Below, one piece after another: positions 50,741 through 59,375 of a DNA stretch of 64,000 nucleotides (its first letter is position 1; each line of letters opens with the position of its first letter). The stretch comes from Pseudomonas sp. HR96 (lineage in GTDB: Bacteria; Pseudomonadota; Gammaproteobacteria; Pseudomonadales; Pseudomonadaceae). The notes under the pieces are model-generated. The model searched no databases, was not told the DNA's origin, and saw nothing but the letters and a program-made list of their open reading frames with translations. The position numbers and the translations under genes are program-made. The DNA is taken from assembly GCF_034059295.1 (NCBI RefSeq), contig NZ_CP139141.1, positions 5,515,322 to 5,579,321 of the forward strand. The letters are read 5' to 3'.

Positions 50741-52108
50741 TTACAGGTTGTAACCACGCTCGTTGTGTTGCGCCAGGTCCAGGCCCACAGCCTCTTCCTC
50801 TTCGTTGACCCGCAGGCCCATCACCACATCCAGCACCTTGAGGATGATGAAGGTCACCACAGCGGTGTAGACGATGGTGAAGCCGACGCCTTTGCACTGA
50901 ATCCAGACTTGTGCAGCGATGTCGGTCACGGTGCCGAAGCCGCCCAGCGAAGGCGCTGCGAATGCACCGGTGAGGATGGCGCCGAGGATACCGCCGATAC
51001 CGTGCACGCCGAAGGCGTCCAGGGAGTCGTCGTAGCCCATTTTGCGCTTGAGGGTGGTGGCGCAGAAGAAGCACACCACACCGGCCGCCAGGCCGATCAC
51101 CAGGCCGCCCATCGGGCCGACGGTACCGGCGGCCGGGGTGACGGCAACCAGGCCGGCAACCACACCCGAGGCGATGCCCAGGGCGCTAGGTTTGCCGTGG
51201 GTCAGCCACTCGGCGAACATCCAGCCCAGCGCGGCAGCGCCGGTAGCGATCTGCGTGACCAGCATGGCCATGCCGGCGGTGCCGTTGGCGGCAGCGGCGG
51301 AGCCGGCGTTGAAGCCGAACCAGCCGACCCACAGCATGGCCGCGCCGACCAGAGTGTAGCCCAGGTTGTGCGGAGCCATCGGGGTGGTCGGGTAGCCTTT
51401 GCGCTTGCCCAGTACCAGGCAGGCCACCAGGCCGGCGACACCGGCGTTGATGTGCACTACGGTACCACCGGCGAAGTCCAGCACGCCCCAGTCACCCAGC
51501 AGCGAACCCGGGCCGCTCCAGACCATGTGCGCGATCGGCGCATAGACCAGGGTGAACCAGATGCCCATGAACACCAGCATGGCCGAGAACTTCATGCGCT
51601 CGGCGAAGGCGCCGACGATGAGGGCCGGCGTGATGATGGCGAAGGTCATCTGGAAGGTGACGAACACCGCTTCAGGAATCAGCGCCGCCGGGCCGGTGAT
51701 GCTGGCCGGGGTGATGCCGGCCAGGAAGGCCTTGGCCATGCTGCCCGCGAAGGAGTTGTAGTTGACGACGTTGGCTTCCATACCGGTGGTATCGAATGCC
51801 AGGCTGTAGCCGTACACCATCCACAGGATAGTGATCAGGCCGGTGATGGCGAAGCACTGCATCATCACCGACAGAATGTTCTTGGAGCGCACCATGCCGC
51901 CGTAAAACAGCGCCAGGCCGGGGATGGTCATGAACAGCACCAGCGCGGTCGAAGTGAGCATCCAGGCGGTGTCGCCGGAGTTCAGCACGAGGGCCGCGGG
52001 GGCTGCTACGGCGGGGGCTGCAGCGGTTGCCGCATCGTCCGCCATGGCCAGGCCAGGCATTACGAGGGACAACAGGGCTCCTAGCCCTGCGAATTGACGC
52101 AGAGTCAT
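50741..52108 (-). CDS. amtB: Ammonium transporter AmtB
   Basis: A 455-residue Amt/Rh channel. A signal peptide (LRQFAGLGALLSLVMPGLAMA) precedes the mature N-terminus. Eleven spans are suggested by the repeating hydrophobic segments. The family signature region DFAGGTVVHINAGVAGLVACLVLG holds the first pore His, and a second lies in AFGVHGIGGILGAILTGAF near residue 345. FYGGMVRSKNILSVMMQ is the typical start. It is cotranscribed with glnK, 39 bp upstream, whose product plugs the pore when nitrogen is plentiful. Confidence 0.96.
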   Translation of the reverse strand: MTLRQFAGLGALLSLVMPGLAMADDAATAAAPAVAAPAALVLNSGDTAWMLTSTALVLFMTIPGLALFYGGMVRSKNILSVMMQCFAITGLITILWMVYGYSLAFDTTGMEANVVNYNSFAGSMAKAFLAGITPASITGPAALIPEAVFVTFQMTFAIITPALIVGAFAERMKFSAMLVFMGIWFTLVYAPIAHMVWSGPGSLLGDWGVLDFAGGTVVHINAGVAGLVACLVLGKRKGYPTTPMAPHNLGYTLVGAAMLWVGWFGFNAGSAAAANGTAGMAMLVTQIATGAAALGWMFAEWLTHGKPSALGIASGVVAGLVAVTPAAGTVGPMGGLVIGLAAGVVCFFCATTLKRKMGYDDSLDAFGVHGIGGILGAILTGAFAAPSLGGFGTVTDIAAQVWIQCKGVGFTIVYTAVVTFIILKVLDVVMGLRVNEEEEAVGLDLAQHNERGYNL

Positions 52109-52147
52109 ATTGTTTACTCCTGGGGCGTTGGGTTTGGTTCGGCTTTT

Positions 52148-52732
<585 letters not shown>

Positions 52733-52794
52733 TCACCCATCACGCCGGTTTTGCCTCGCCTCGGGCACCGCGCACGGCCACCGGCAAAACACTT

Positions 52795-52813
52795 GCGCAC
52801 AACATCAGTGCGC
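52795..52813. promoter_or_regulatory. NtrC-binding site, proximal
   Basis: GCGCAC-AACATCA-GTGCGC is a perfect 6-bp dyad with the 7-bp spacing of the enterobacterial NtrC consensus TGCAC-N7-GTGCA. Its centre is about 110 bp upstream of the predicted glnK start, like the E. coli glnA enhancers. Confidence 0.55.
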
Positions 52814-52828
52814 GGCGCCCGAACTCGC

Positions 52829-52845
52829 TGCGCCAAAAGCGTGCG
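52829..52845. promoter_or_regulatory. NtrC-binding site, distal
   Basis: TGCGC-CAAAAGC-GTGCG has the same architecture as the proximal site. The two centres are 33 bp apart, about three helical turns, so activator dimers would lie on one face of the DNA. Confidence 0.5.
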
Positions 52846-52915
52846 AGCAGCCGCCCTCCAGAACTATAGACAGCGCGTGATACACTCGACCGAACTTTTT
52901 CCGGAATCCGCCCCC

Positions 52916-53194
52916 ATGCTCGCGCCCAAAGCCTTCCTCGACGCCCTGAGCGAACAGGCCTCGCGCCTGTTCACCGGCAACAACCCGTTCAACAGCGAGG
53001 CAGCGCCATCGCGCGCCGAACTGGAGAGCCAGTTCAAGGCCCTGCTGCAAAGCGGCTTCAGCAAACTGGAACTGGTCAGCCGCGAAGAATTCGACAGCCA
53101 GATGGTCGTCCTGGCCCGCACCCGCGCGCGCCTGGAAAGCCTGGAGGCCAAAGTCGCCGAGCTGGAGGCACGGCTGGCCCCGGCCGCCGAATAA
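52916..53194 (+). CDS. ubiK: UbiK accessory factor (BMFP family)
   Basis: A 92-residue membrane-fusogenic helical protein. The amphipathic N-terminus MLAPKAFLDALSEQASRLF and the C-terminal coiled coil REEFDSQMVVLARTRARLESLEAKVAELEARL are characteristic. It supports ubiquinone biosynthesis by binding lipids and UbiJ. The start at 52916 fits the family; longer frames upstream run through the glnK control region. A LysR gene follows 69 bp later. Confidence 0.93.
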   Translation: MLAPKAFLDALSEQASRLFTGNNPFNSEAAPSRAELESQFKALLQSGFSKLELVSREEFDSQMVVLARTRARLESLEAKVAELEARLAPAAE

Positions 53195-53263
53195 TCGCGC
53201 TGGACGCCACGCCCGCGCGCTCCCTACACTCGGCGCTATTGACGCCGGACAGGGTTGCCGTGA

Positions 53264-54187
53264 ATGAATCGCAATGAATTGCGCAAGGCTGACATCAACC
53301 TCATGGTGGTGTTCGAAACGCTGATGCAGGAGCGCAACGTCACCCGCGCTGCCGAGAAGCTGTTCCTCGGCCAGCCGACCATCAGCTCGGCGCTCAACCG
53401 CCTGCGGGCGATGTTCAACGACCCGCTGTTCATTCGCATCGGCCATCGCATGGAGCCCACTGCGCGCGCCGAGGAGCTGATCAAGCACCTGTCGCCGGCC
53501 CTCGACGCCATGTCCGTGGCGCTGAGCCTGACTCACGAATTCGACCCCGCCAGCAGCACCATGAGCTTTCGCATCGGCCTGTCCGACGACGTCGAATTCG
53601 GCCTGCTGCCGCCGCTGCTGCGCGCCCTGCGCCAGGAAGCGCCGAGCGTGGTGTTCGTGGTGCAGCACGTGGACTACTGGCGCATCCCCGACCTGCTCGC
53701 CTCCGGCGAAATCACCGTGGGCATCAGCCAGACCCGCGGCCTGCCGGCCAACGCCAAGCGCAAGCTGCTGCGACGCATGCACGCCCGCGTGCTGCGCGCC
53801 GATAAGTCCGACACGCCGCTGACCCTCGATGAGTACTGCTCGCGCCCCCACGTATTGGTATCGCCTACCGCCAACACTGCCGGCATCGCTGACGAGTGGC
53901 TGCAGGAGATCGGCCGCAAGCGCCAGGTGGTGCTTTCGGTGCCGCAGTTCAGCTCCCTGCCGGCGCTGTTGGCCGGCACCGACATGCTGGCCGGCCTGCC
54001 CGACTACGCCGCCACCGCCATGGCCGCCTCCGGGATGCTGTTCGACGAGCCGCTGCCGTTCGACACGCCGCCCCTGGACCTGTCGATGGTCTGGCTGAGC
54101 ATCATGGACACCGACCCCGCCGAACGCTGGCTGCGCTCGAGGTTGGAGGCGTTCATGGGGGATCGGCAGGTGCCGGTTTCTTTGTGA
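53264..54187 (+). CDS. LysR-family transcriptional regulator (NodD/LeuO-like)
   Basis: A 307-residue LysR regulator. The HTH ELRKADINLMVVFETLMQERNVTRAAEKLFLGQPTISSALNRLRAMFNDPLFIR is typical of the NodD/LeuO subgroup, in which the LxxLL-like DPLFIR stretch ends the wing. The effector domain begins near MSFRIGLSDDVEFGLLPPLL. Its target is not known. It is transcribed away from ubiK and converges on the toxin-antitoxin module. Confidence 0.9.
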   Translation: MNRNELRKADINLMVVFETLMQERNVTRAAEKLFLGQPTISSALNRLRAMFNDPLFIRIGHRMEPTARAEELIKHLSPALDAMSVALSLTHEFDPASSTMSFRIGLSDDVEFGLLPPLLRALRQEAPSVVFVVQHVDYWRIPDLLASGEITVGISQTRGLPANAKRKLLRRMHARVLRADKSDTPLTLDEYCSRPHVLVSPTANTAGIADEWLQEIGRKRQVVLSVPQFSSLPALLAGTDMLAGLPDYAATAMAASGMLFDEPLPFDTPPLDLSMVWLSIMDTDPAERWLRSRLEAFMGDRQVPVSL

Positions 54188-54248
54188 TGTGGTGGGCTCA
54201 CTGAGCCTCAAACCGGCCTGTCGGCCGCCCAGGGCAAGCGTGCCTCGT

Positions 54249-54663
54249 TCAATCCTCCCAAGGATTGATCAGCTCAATCTGGAAATGGATGAAATCCTTG
54301 GTATTGCGGGTAGCCAGGAGCGCCTCGTTATTGGCACAGATGGCTGCAATTTGAGCATCTGCAATTTGAGTCGCGTAGCCTTGCGAATGGCATTGGGCAA
54401 CACGGCGGGCGTAGATTGCAGCGCAGTCGCCATCGAAGGGTAGAACAGCGCCCTCGAATTCATCGAGCATACTCACGCCCGCTCTTTGCAGGCGAGCCTT
54501 TCGGCTACCCTCGGGCAAGCGCGATGCCGTACAGGATTTCAGCGACTGTGATCGAAGTGATAGCCAGGTCGTCAGCCGCTTGCTCGTTGACCCAATTCAA
54601 GACACGGGCGTGGGGCCGGTCCTTGATCAACTCCGAAATGACATTGGTATCCAGAACAATCAC
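54249..54663 (-). pseudogene. FitB/VapC-type PIN toxin, frameshifted
   Basis: Two frames together encode a PIN-domain ribonuclease of the FitB type. From GTG 54663: VIVLDTNVISELIKDRPHARV and ITSITVAEILYGIA (catalytic Asp in LDTN, Glu in VAE). The frame then breaks near 54519, where it reads on to TAG. The continuation in the next frame is LPEGSRKARLQRAG, then QIADAQIAAICANNEALLATRNTKDF (third acidic residue) and INPWED. Homologues read GIALLPEG at the junction, so a 2-nt loss (or 1-nt gain) fits. The GTG overlaps the antitoxin stop. No full toxin should be made unless there is slippage or a sequencing error. Confidence 0.75.
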
Positions 54664-54902
54664 TGAGAAAGATCCGCAGCCCGCGGTGCTTCATTGCGGG
54701 ACGGCAGCTCCAGCTCTAGGCCCTCTCCGGCAAATAAGCTATGAATCCTGCTGCCAAGGCCGCCCCGAGGCTTTTTGTGAGTCAGCGCAGCACACAGAAT
54801 TACCCGCGCCTGCTCCTCCATGGAGCGATTGTTAATGGCCGCCTCAACACGTAGTTGCGCTTTGAGCGAGTCGTCCAGATTGCGAATAGTGATGCTGGCC
54901 AC
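54660..54902 (-). CDS. FitA-type ribbon-helix-helix antitoxin
   Basis: An 80-residue antitoxin. The N-terminal ASITIRNLDDSLKAQLRVEAAINNRSMEEQARVIL is the FitA/Arc-type ribbon-helix-helix domain that binds operator DNA. The C-terminal part (RIHSLFAGEGLELELPSRNEAP) would wrap the toxin. The GTG at 54902 is preferred because GGAGGT lies 4 bp upstream and it gives the usual start (V/M)ASITIRNLDD; an in-frame ATG at 54944 would add 14 atypical residues. The toxin GTG overlaps the stop (GTGA). Confidence 0.82.
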   Translation of the reverse strand: MASITIRNLDDSLKAQLRVEAAINNRSMEEQARVILCAALTHKKPRGGLGSRIHSLFAGEGLELELPSRNEAPRAADLSQ

Positions 54903-55081
54903 GGTGACCTCCGAGCGAATCAACGCTGTCAATGCAATCATCATACTCGGGACTGACGCACCTAAACAAATGGCTATGACCTAATCCTGAACTTGGCGTA
55001 ACACCCCGAATCACACTCCCGCCACCTTGCTACGCCCCCTCCACTACCCTAGCAACACTCCCCATGCAGCAAGGACCGCTC

Positions 55082-56575
55082 ATGACCCTCGCCATCGTCC
55101 ACAGCCGCGCCCAGGTAGGCGTCGGTGCCCCTGCCGTCACCGTCGAGGCGCATCTGGCCAACGGCTTGCCGGCGCTGACCATGGTCGGCCTGCCGGAAGC
55201 TTCGGTGAAGGAAAGCAAGGACCGCGTGCGCAGTGCCATCCTCAACTCCGGGCTGGATTTTCCGGCGCGCCGCATCACCCTGAGCCTGGCGCCGGCGGAC
55301 CTGCCCAAGGACGGTGGGCGCTTCGATCTGGCGATTGCCCTGGGCATCCTGGCCGGCAGCGGACAGCTGCCGGCCTCGGCGCTGCTGGAAGTCGAGTGCC
55401 TCGGCGAGCTGGCCCTGTCGGGCGCCGTGCGCCCGGTGCAAGGCGTGCTGCCCGCCGCCCTCGCTGCACGCGAGGCCGGCAGGGCGCTGATCGTGCCGCG
55501 CGACAATGCCGAAGAAGCCTCGCTGGCCTTCGGCCTGGTGGTCTACGCCGCTGACCATCTGCTGGAGCTGGTCGCCCACTTCAACGCCCACACCGCCATG
55601 AGCCCCTACAGCGCCGACGGCCTGCTGCTGGTGAGCAAACCCTACCCGGACCTTGCTGAAGTGCAAGGCCAGGTGGCCGCCAAACGCGCGCTGCTGGTGG
55701 CCGCAGCCGGTGCGCACAACCTGCTATTCAGCGGCCCGCCGGGCACGGGCAAGACCTTGCTCGCCAGCCGCTTGCCTGGCTTGCTGCCGCCGCTCAACGA
55801 GAGCGAGGCCCTAGAGGTGGCGGCGATTCAATCGGTGGCCAGTTTCACGCCGCTCAAGCACTGGCCGCAGCGACCGTTTCGCCATCCCCACCACTCGGCG
55901 TCGGGGGCCGCGCTGGTGGGCGGCGGCAGCCGACCCCAGCCCGGAGAAATCACCCTCGCCCACCACGGTGTGCTGTTTCTCGACGAGCTGCCGGAGTTCG
56001 ACCGCAAGGTCCTGGAGGTGCTGCGCGAGCCCCTGGAAAGCGGCGAAATCGTCATCGCCCGGGCCCGCGACAAAATCCGCTTCCCCGCGCGCTTCCAGCT
56101 GGTGGCCGCCATGAACCCTTGCCCCTGCGGCTACCTCGGCGAACCCAGCGGCCGCTGCCAGTGCAGCACCGATCAAATCCAGCGCTACCGCAATAAACTC
56201 TCCGGCCCCCTGCTCGATCGCATCGACCTGCACCTGACCGTCGCTCGCGAGACCACCGCCCTCACCCCCGTCGCCCAACCCGGCGACGACACCCACACCG
56301 CCGCCGCCCGAGTCGCCGCTGCCCGTGACCTGCAGCAACAACGCCAAGGCTGCGCCAACGCCTTCCTCGACCTGCCCGGCCTGCGCCGGCACTGCAAGTT
56401 ATCCACAGAAGACGAGCAATGGCTGGAAACCGCCTGCGAGCGCCTGACCCTGTCGCTGCGGGCTGCCCATCGGTTGTTGAAAGTGGCAAGAACCCTGGCG
56501 GATCTGGAGCAGGTAGAGAGGATTGGGCGCGGGCATGTGGCGGAGGCCTTGCAGTATCGGCCTACGGGGCAGTGA
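55082..56575 (+). CDS. comM: ComM, YifB-family Mg-chelatase-like AAA+ ATPase
   Basis: A 497-residue AAA+ helicase-like protein that helps branch migration during natural-transformation recombination in other bacteria. The N-terminal ChlI-like domain (VHSRAQVGVGAPAVTVEAHLANGLPALTMVGLPEASVKESKDRVRSAI) is followed by Walker A LFSGPPGTGKTLLASRLPG, HHSASGAALVGGG, Walker B GVLFLDELPEF, and the zinc-type Cys cluster MNPCPCGYLG...CQC. The start MTLAIVHSRAQ (55082) is supported by a second, identical copy of this 5' end at 57441-57496. It is downstream of the toxin-antitoxin module. Confidence 0.95.
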   Translation: MTLAIVHSRAQVGVGAPAVTVEAHLANGLPALTMVGLPEASVKESKDRVRSAILNSGLDFPARRITLSLAPADLPKDGGRFDLAIALGILAGSGQLPASALLEVECLGELALSGAVRPVQGVLPAALAAREAGRALIVPRDNAEEASLAFGLVVYAADHLLELVAHFNAHTAMSPYSADGLLLVSKPYPDLAEVQGQVAAKRALLVAAAGAHNLLFSGPPGTGKTLLASRLPGLLPPLNESEALEVAAIQSVASFTPLKHWPQRPFRHPHHSASGAALVGGGSRPQPGEITLAHHGVLFLDELPEFDRKVLEVLREPLESGEIVIARARDKIRFPARFQLVAAMNPCPCGYLGEPSGRCQCSTDQIQRYRNKLSGPLLDRIDLHLTVARETTALTPVAQPGDDTHTAAARVAAARDLQQQRQGCANAFLDLPGLRRHCKLSTEDEQWLETACERLTLSLRAAHRLLKVARTLADLEQVERIGRGHVAEALQYRPTGQ

Positions 56576-56708
56576 GGAGTTGATCTTCCTACTGTTCTGC
56601 GGCTCAGCCATTTGGAGCGAGAACCGTCGTCGGGACTGGGCGCAGCCCTCTATAGGCCGAAAGGCCGGTGTGGCTCCCGGCCTGAGCCTCAGATGCTAGC
56701 CATAGGCT

Positions 56709-56969
56709 TTACGCCGCCTTGATAGCAGACTCGACAAGCGCCCTGATCATCTCCACATGGTGCACCGCCAGGCGCACCAAAGGTCGCGACTCGTCATTGA
56801 CGCTTTCGGCGGCCTCGTTGACCACCGCCTCCAGCCCGTCCAGCAACAAACTGGCCTGGGTCAGGGCGGCGCTTATGGGAATCCCGGCCTGCACCAGGAA
56901 CAAGGGTTCACCGGTGATGCCGCGAGCGAAAGGAATGGCCTGGGTCAGGCAAGGGGCGGTAGTGTCCAT
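56709..56969 (-). CDS. DUF3077-type small protein
   Basis: An 86-residue protein with LFLVQAGIPISAALTQASLLLDGLEAVVNEAAESV, the pattern of the Pseudomonas DUF3077 proteins (a G-I/V-P...A-L-x-Q-A-S-x-L-L core followed by a helical tail). The family has no known function and no secretion signal. It is preceded by a strongly structured leader at 57008-57186. It lies convergently after comM, inside the segment that separates comM from its truncated copy. Confidence 0.75.
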   Translation of the reverse strand: MDTTAPCLTQAIPFARGITGEPLFLVQAGIPISAALTQASLLLDGLEAVVNEAAESVNDESRPLVRLAVHHVEMIRALVESAIKAA

Positions 56970-57010
56970 GCGCGTACTCCTGGTGAGCCGCTCGCTGAAA
57001 GGGGTAAGAG

Positions 57011-57186
57011 GGTGGCGGCTGTGCGCAGGTTAGTCGACCGGTACAGTTCAAAAAACCCGGCAGGGCCTGAGCCCTCCCGCACACAGCCACCATAGTGAAC
57101 CTGCGGGCGCCAAGCGACCGGAGATGCTTACGGAAGCAACTTGAACTGTAATCGGGCGACTAAACCCGACCGCTGAACACCAGCGG
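57011..57186 (-). promoter_or_regulatory. Structured leader with interleaved inverted repeats
   Basis: Upstream of the DUF3077 gene on the minus strand. Arms at 57141-57163 and 57030-57051 share TTAGTCG...CCG...TACAGTTCAA as a 22-bp imperfect inverted repeat. A second pair, GGTGGCTGTGTGCG (57091-57078) with CGCACAGCCGCCACC (57025-57011), crosses it. Between them lies a GGGC-TCAG-GCCC hairpin (57074-57063). AACCTGCG/CGCAGGTT (57098-57105, 57024-57031) adds a third competing pairing. A CCGCTG-AACAC-CAGCGG hairpin (57170-57186) lies just upstream. The crossing pairs imply alternative folds or a pseudoknot; no known riboswitch class is recognised. Confidence 0.55.
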
Positions 57187-57388
57187 CCAGGGGAAACTAT
57201 CCCATCACCCGAACCACCACAAGGCGACTCACAGGGTATCCAGCAGATTCAGAAATGCCCTACAGCGCATCTTCTGATTTCCTACAAATCTGCCTTCCGA
57301 ATCCGACATGGCCGCTTCATCGCGCGCAAGCGCTGCTCCCAAAGGGGGAGCGCCGAGGGCTATGTTCGGCATTAAGCCCACACTCCCT

Positions 57389-57510
57389 GAATCACACTCC
57401 GCGGCCTTGCCCCAGCCCCTTCACTACCCATGCAACCACCCCCATGCAGCAAGGACCGCTCATGACCCTCGCCATCGTCCACAGCCGCGCCCAGGTTGGC
57501 GTGGGTGCAC
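57389..57510 (+). pseudogene. Truncated second copy of the comM 5' region
   Basis: The stretch repeats the promoter-proximal region and first codons of comM. Bases 57441-57496 are identical to 55061-55116, including the start MTLAIVHSRAQV; after three mismatches in the next 14 bases similarity ends near 57510. Upstream, 57389-57440 matches 55008-55060 at a lower level. The frame then runs into unrelated sequence. The divergence in the non-coding part suggests the fragment came from another allele and is not a fresh tandem duplication. Confidence 0.8.
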
Positions 57511-57680
57511 TCGCTTCCAGGGTGGTCCATATCATCAGGCGCTGCTCCTGCATCCGGCGACGATCGCCACCCCCCGCCGCTGATTGACTGTCGATTGGGG
57601 CTGGACTACATTCCCACCCGCTGCCCTAGGAACCTCCACTCCCGCGCAACACGAAGCGGTGATGAGACTAGGTTGCGTTA

Positions 57681-57702
57681 TGGCCCCGCTTTTGCGGGGC
57701 CA
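57681..57702 (+). terminator. GC hairpin before the mscS-type gene
   Basis: TGGCCCCGC-TTTT-GCGGGGCCA, perfect 9-bp stem, with a TCCTGTTT tail. Likely an intrinsic terminator for the transcript entering from the left. Confidence 0.65.
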
Positions 57703-57804
57703 TCCTGTTTCCGGGATTATGTTTCCAAACATGATCACCAACGTCTTGTAAAAACCCGCGAACCCCTAGAATCTCTCCCCAGGCACCATCGCCCAGGGAC
57801 ACCC

Positions 57805-59235
57805 ATGCTCCAGCCCCTCCAGAACCACCCCTTGATCATCAGCGCCGTGCTCCTGCTGGCCGACCTGCTGTGCTGGCATCTGCTGCCGGCAGCCCGGACC
57901 AAGCTGCGCATCGCCAGCCGCGTGCTGGCGTTCGTGCTGTTCACCTGGGTGATCATCAGCGCCGGCATCAGCCCGTTGCAGCCGGCGCCCTGGCCGGACG
58001 ATGCGACGCTGAACCTGATGGCCACGGTGATCGGCATTGCCTGGTGGCTGTTCGCCGCGCGCAGCCTGACGGTGTTCCTGGCGTTTGTGCTGATGCCGCG
58101 CACCGGGCATACCGGGCGCTTGCTGCAGGATGTGATGGGCGCGGCGATCTTTCTGATCGCCATCGTCGCGGCGGCGGCCTATGTGTTGCAGTTGCCGGTG
58201 AAGGGGTTGCTGGCCACCTCCGGCGCAGTGGCGATCATCGTCGGCCTGGCGGTGCAGAGCACGCTCAGCGACGTGTTCTCCGGGATCGTGCTCAACACCA
58301 CCAAGCCGTATCAGCTCGACGACTGGATTTCCATCGACGGCACCGAAGGCAAGGTGGTCGACATCGACTGGCGCGCCACCCACCTGATGACCGCCCAGGG
58401 CAGCATGGCGGTGATCCCCAATTCGGTGGCGGCCAAGGCCAAGGTGCTCAACTTCAGCCGGCCGATCAACATGCACGGGGTGTCGATCACCATTGCCTTG
58501 CCGCCTTCGGTGCGTCCACGGCGCGTGCTCGATGCTCTGGACAAGGCGCTGCAAGGCACCCGCGTGCTGCTGGCCGCGCCCAAGCCGGCGATCGTGGTGA
58601 AGAGTTCCACGCTGGAATTCGTCGAGTACGAAGCCAGCGGTTTCGTCGCCGCCATGGAGCAGAAGGCCGAGGCGCGCAACCTGATGTTCGACCTCGCCTA
58701 CCGTCATCTGGAGGCCGGTGGCGTGGTGTGGAACAGCGAGGCGGCCCGTCAGCCCTGGACGCGCCAGCGCCTTCTGCTCGAAGAGGTGCGCATCTTTCGC
58801 TCGCTCAGCGAGGAGGACAAGGATCATCTGGCCCAGAGCATGAAGCCCGTCGAGTACGCCCCCGACCAGGTCATCGTGGCGCTGGGCGAGGCTTCGGAGT
58901 TTTTGTTGGTGATCGGTGCCGGGGTGGTCTCGGTGTCGATCCACAAGGGCGAGGGGTTGTTTGAAGTCGGGCGCATGGGCCCGGGGGAGATCCTCGGCGA
59001 AGACGGCATTCTCAGCGCCGGCAAGTCGGAAGCCGAGTTCAAGACCCTGTCCAACTGCCTGATGTTTCAGATCGACAAGAACATCATCCGCGACAACCTG
59101 GAAAAGCGCGCGGACCTCAAGGTCGCGCTGACCAAGCTGCAGCATTTCCGCCAGCGCGCCAGCCAGTCGCTATTGCTGCAGAAGCCTGCAGCCATGAAGA
59201 AAAACGGCTTCCTCCATTGGCTGCACAAGCGCTAG
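57805..59235 (+). CDS. MscS-family channel with cyclic-nucleotide-binding domain (bCNG type)
   Basis: A 476-residue membrane protein. About five hydrophobic spans precede the pore helix LLATSGAVAIIVGLAVQSTLSDVFSGIVLNTTKPYQLDDWI, the MscS signature. The cytoplasmic beta domain follows (DWRATHLMTAQGSMAVIPNSVAAKAKVLNFSRP). The C-terminal third is a CNB domain (FRSLSEEDKDHLAQSMKPVEYAPDQVIVALGE, then GRMGPGEILGEDGILSAGKSEAEFKTLS). The phosphate-binding cassette lacks the usual R-[TS]-A, so cAMP binding is doubtful. Its stop TAG is formed at the junction with a MITE-like element. Confidence 0.85.
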   Translation: MLQPLQNHPLIISAVLLLADLLCWHLLPAARTKLRIASRVLAFVLFTWVIISAGISPLQPAPWPDDATLNLMATVIGIAWWLFAARSLTVFLAFVLMPRTGHTGRLLQDVMGAAIFLIAIVAAAAYVLQLPVKGLLATSGAVAIIVGLAVQSTLSDVFSGIVLNTTKPYQLDDWISIDGTEGKVVDIDWRATHLMTAQGSMAVIPNSVAAKAKVLNFSRPINMHGVSITIALPPSVRPRRVLDALDKALQGTRVLLAAPKPAIVVKSSTLEFVEYEASGFVAAMEQKAEARNLMFDLAYRHLEAGGVVWNSEAARQPWTRQRLLLEEVRIFRSLSEEDKDHLAQSMKPVEYAPDQVIVALGEASEFLLVIGAGVVSVSIHKGEGLFEVGRMGPGEILGEDGILSAGKSEAEFKTLSNCLMFQIDKNIIRDNLEKRADLKVALTKLQHFRQRASQSLLLQKPAAMKKNGFLHWLHKR

Positions 59236-59375
59236 GGTCTGTATGAAATGTATTCCAGCGAAGGCCAGGCAAGGCGAAAACAGGCGAGGAAGCGGAGTTG
59301 ACTGATGGTCAATGAGCACTCCGACCCTGTTTTCAACGCCGCATGGGCGAGCTGGGATGCATTTCATACAGAGCC
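59235..59375. mobile_element. MITE-like element with terminal inverted repeats
   Basis: A 141-bp non-coding element. The left end GGGTCTGTATGAAATGTATT and the right end, read inward, GGCTCTGTATGAAATGCATC are 25-bp terminal inverted repeats with three mismatches. TA dinucleotides flank it (59233-59234 and 59376-59377), suggesting a TA target duplication. Inside, GGCGAAAACAGG and CCTGTTTTC extend the dyad, so the element is nearly palindromic. It codes for no transposase and would be moved by a full-length TA-targeting IS elsewhere. Confidence 0.8.

Noticed and set aside
56970..57093. 61-codon frame starting within the DUF3077 leader
   Set aside because: It lies in the paired leader, which explains the sequence better; no ribosome-binding site or homology seen.
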